Part shown: piece by piece, positions 63,445 to 64,000 of the stretch
How the letters are laid out: every line of letters begins with the position of its first letter
Position numbering within the stretch: the stretch's first letter is position 1
Source: Natrononativus amylolyticus
GTDB lineage: Archaea > Halobacteriota > Halobacteria > Halobacteriales > Natrialbaceae
Assembly: GCF_024362525.1 (NCBI RefSeq)
Contig: NZ_CP101459.1
Span: 704,155 to 768,154, forward strand
DNA length: 64,000 bases
Reading direction: 5' to 3'
Made by a program: the position numbers and the translations under genes
The notes under the pieces: model-generated
Database searches by the model: none
Told to the model about the DNA's origin: nothing
What the model saw: only the letters and a program-made list of their open reading frames with translations

Positions 63445-64000
63445 GACTTCACTTCACACCAACTATCACTTACTTATCCATTCACCAACCAAAGTAGGAA
63501 AAATGAGATAAAAACAAATGAAATGTATTAGCAAGAACATTAGACGGGTAAAAAATCTATCAATAAACTATGTAGACTCTTTCAAAAGGGCAGTCGCAAC
63601 TGGATAAGACAAGGAGTTCGCATGCTCACCTTTCAGGTACTCAAAATCAATTGGGCGAAATAAAGTCTACCGACGTGCTGAATTAGCCCTCTGGATGTTG
63701 CACGCTGTTTGGACACTTGAGGTATGGGTTGAGCGAGGCGTGCAAGATACAGGGCGCGAACCTAACGCGGCTACATCTATCAGCTACTAATGATATTAAC
63801 AAAGCCGTGCTGAATTCAGAACGCGAATGTGGCACGGACTGAGGAGTGATCAATGCGGAAGGTCGGACGCTTAATACAGAGCATGTGGGTCCCGAAAAAG
63901 CCGCAAAATTGATCGTCCGTAGGGATACCAGGCGGTTGTGCTGCTTTCACTGTTGAGCAGTAAATATAGGCGGCATACACGCCTCGATACTCGACTCCGT
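63445..64000. other. AT-rich end of window with one repeat
   Basis: 556 bp with no supported gene. It carries the second direct-repeat copy (63657-63758). A short tgctgaattcag word near 63814 may belong to the same insertion-sequence family. The window ends before any further gene. Confidence 0.5.
63657..63758. repeat. 104-bp direct repeat, copy 2
   Basis: Pairs with 60392-60495, 3.26 kb away, same orientation, one or two small gaps. The two flank the hydrolase, the miniature element and the propeller gene, so recombination between them could delete that region. Confidence 0.65.

Overview
The window is haloarchaeal DNA. Predicted proteins are strongly acidic, secreted proteins carry twin-arginine signals with lipoboxes or a PGF-type C-terminal sorting signal, promoters show a TATA-like element about 27 bp before many start codons (leaderless transcripts), and replication genes are archaeal (Orc1/Cdc6, family B polymerase). 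The GC-rich codon use and frequent CTCGAG words suggest a member of the Natrialbales, but that placement is only a guess.

Layout. 0-9.4 kb: small regulators, a DoxX/GFA/SRPBCC operon, an MFS exporter, a reductase with a Bat-type HTH regulator, and a decayed VOC gene. Two operons here start with the same 126-bp promoter-plus-leader module. 9.6-13.9 kb: a replication/repair block of family B DNA polymerase without visible proofreading residues, a 93-aa helical protein, a RecA-like protein without a P-loop, and an Orc1/Cdc6 protein, with TTCCGAA boxes around them. 14-20.3 kb: one 2072-residue surface protein. 20.7-33 kb: a DUF234-type ATPase, lipoproteins, a GH109-like oxidoreductase, a possible amide/pyrimidine set (flavin monooxygenase, amidase, NCS1 permease) and a large secreted M14 carboxypeptidase.

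33-36.2 kb holds two toxin-antitoxin-like pairs and decayed element genes. 36.3-41.9 kb is a tripartite tricarboxylate transporter (TctC, TctB, TctA) with a CoA-transferase and a LeuA-like enzyme. 42-47.6 kb is a graveyard of accessory DNA: broken PemK and HNH genes, an intact MNT/HEPN pair, a TumE-like/HTH pair, a terminase remnant and a nucleotidyltransferase remnant. 47.7-51.9 kb is a metabolic cluster (ureohydrolase, sodium symporter with a small partner, Asp/Glu-racemase-like enzyme, GDPD).

52-60.3 kb is again mobile: a duplicated unknown gene, two complete IS200/IS605-type TnpB elements, a second MNT/HEPN pair split by one of them, and a ParD/ParE pair with a frameshifted toxin. 60.4-64 kb has an alpha/beta hydrolase, a miniature inverted-repeat element, two direct repeats, and a PQQ-propeller Tat protein.

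The most interesting block is the polymerase/RecA-like cassette, which resembles in composition, though not in sequence, the bacterial ImuA-ImuB-DnaE2 mutasome. Six genes carry apparent single-base frameshifts, several at homopolymers, so some could be sequence errors. No rRNA, tRNA or CRISPR array was seen.
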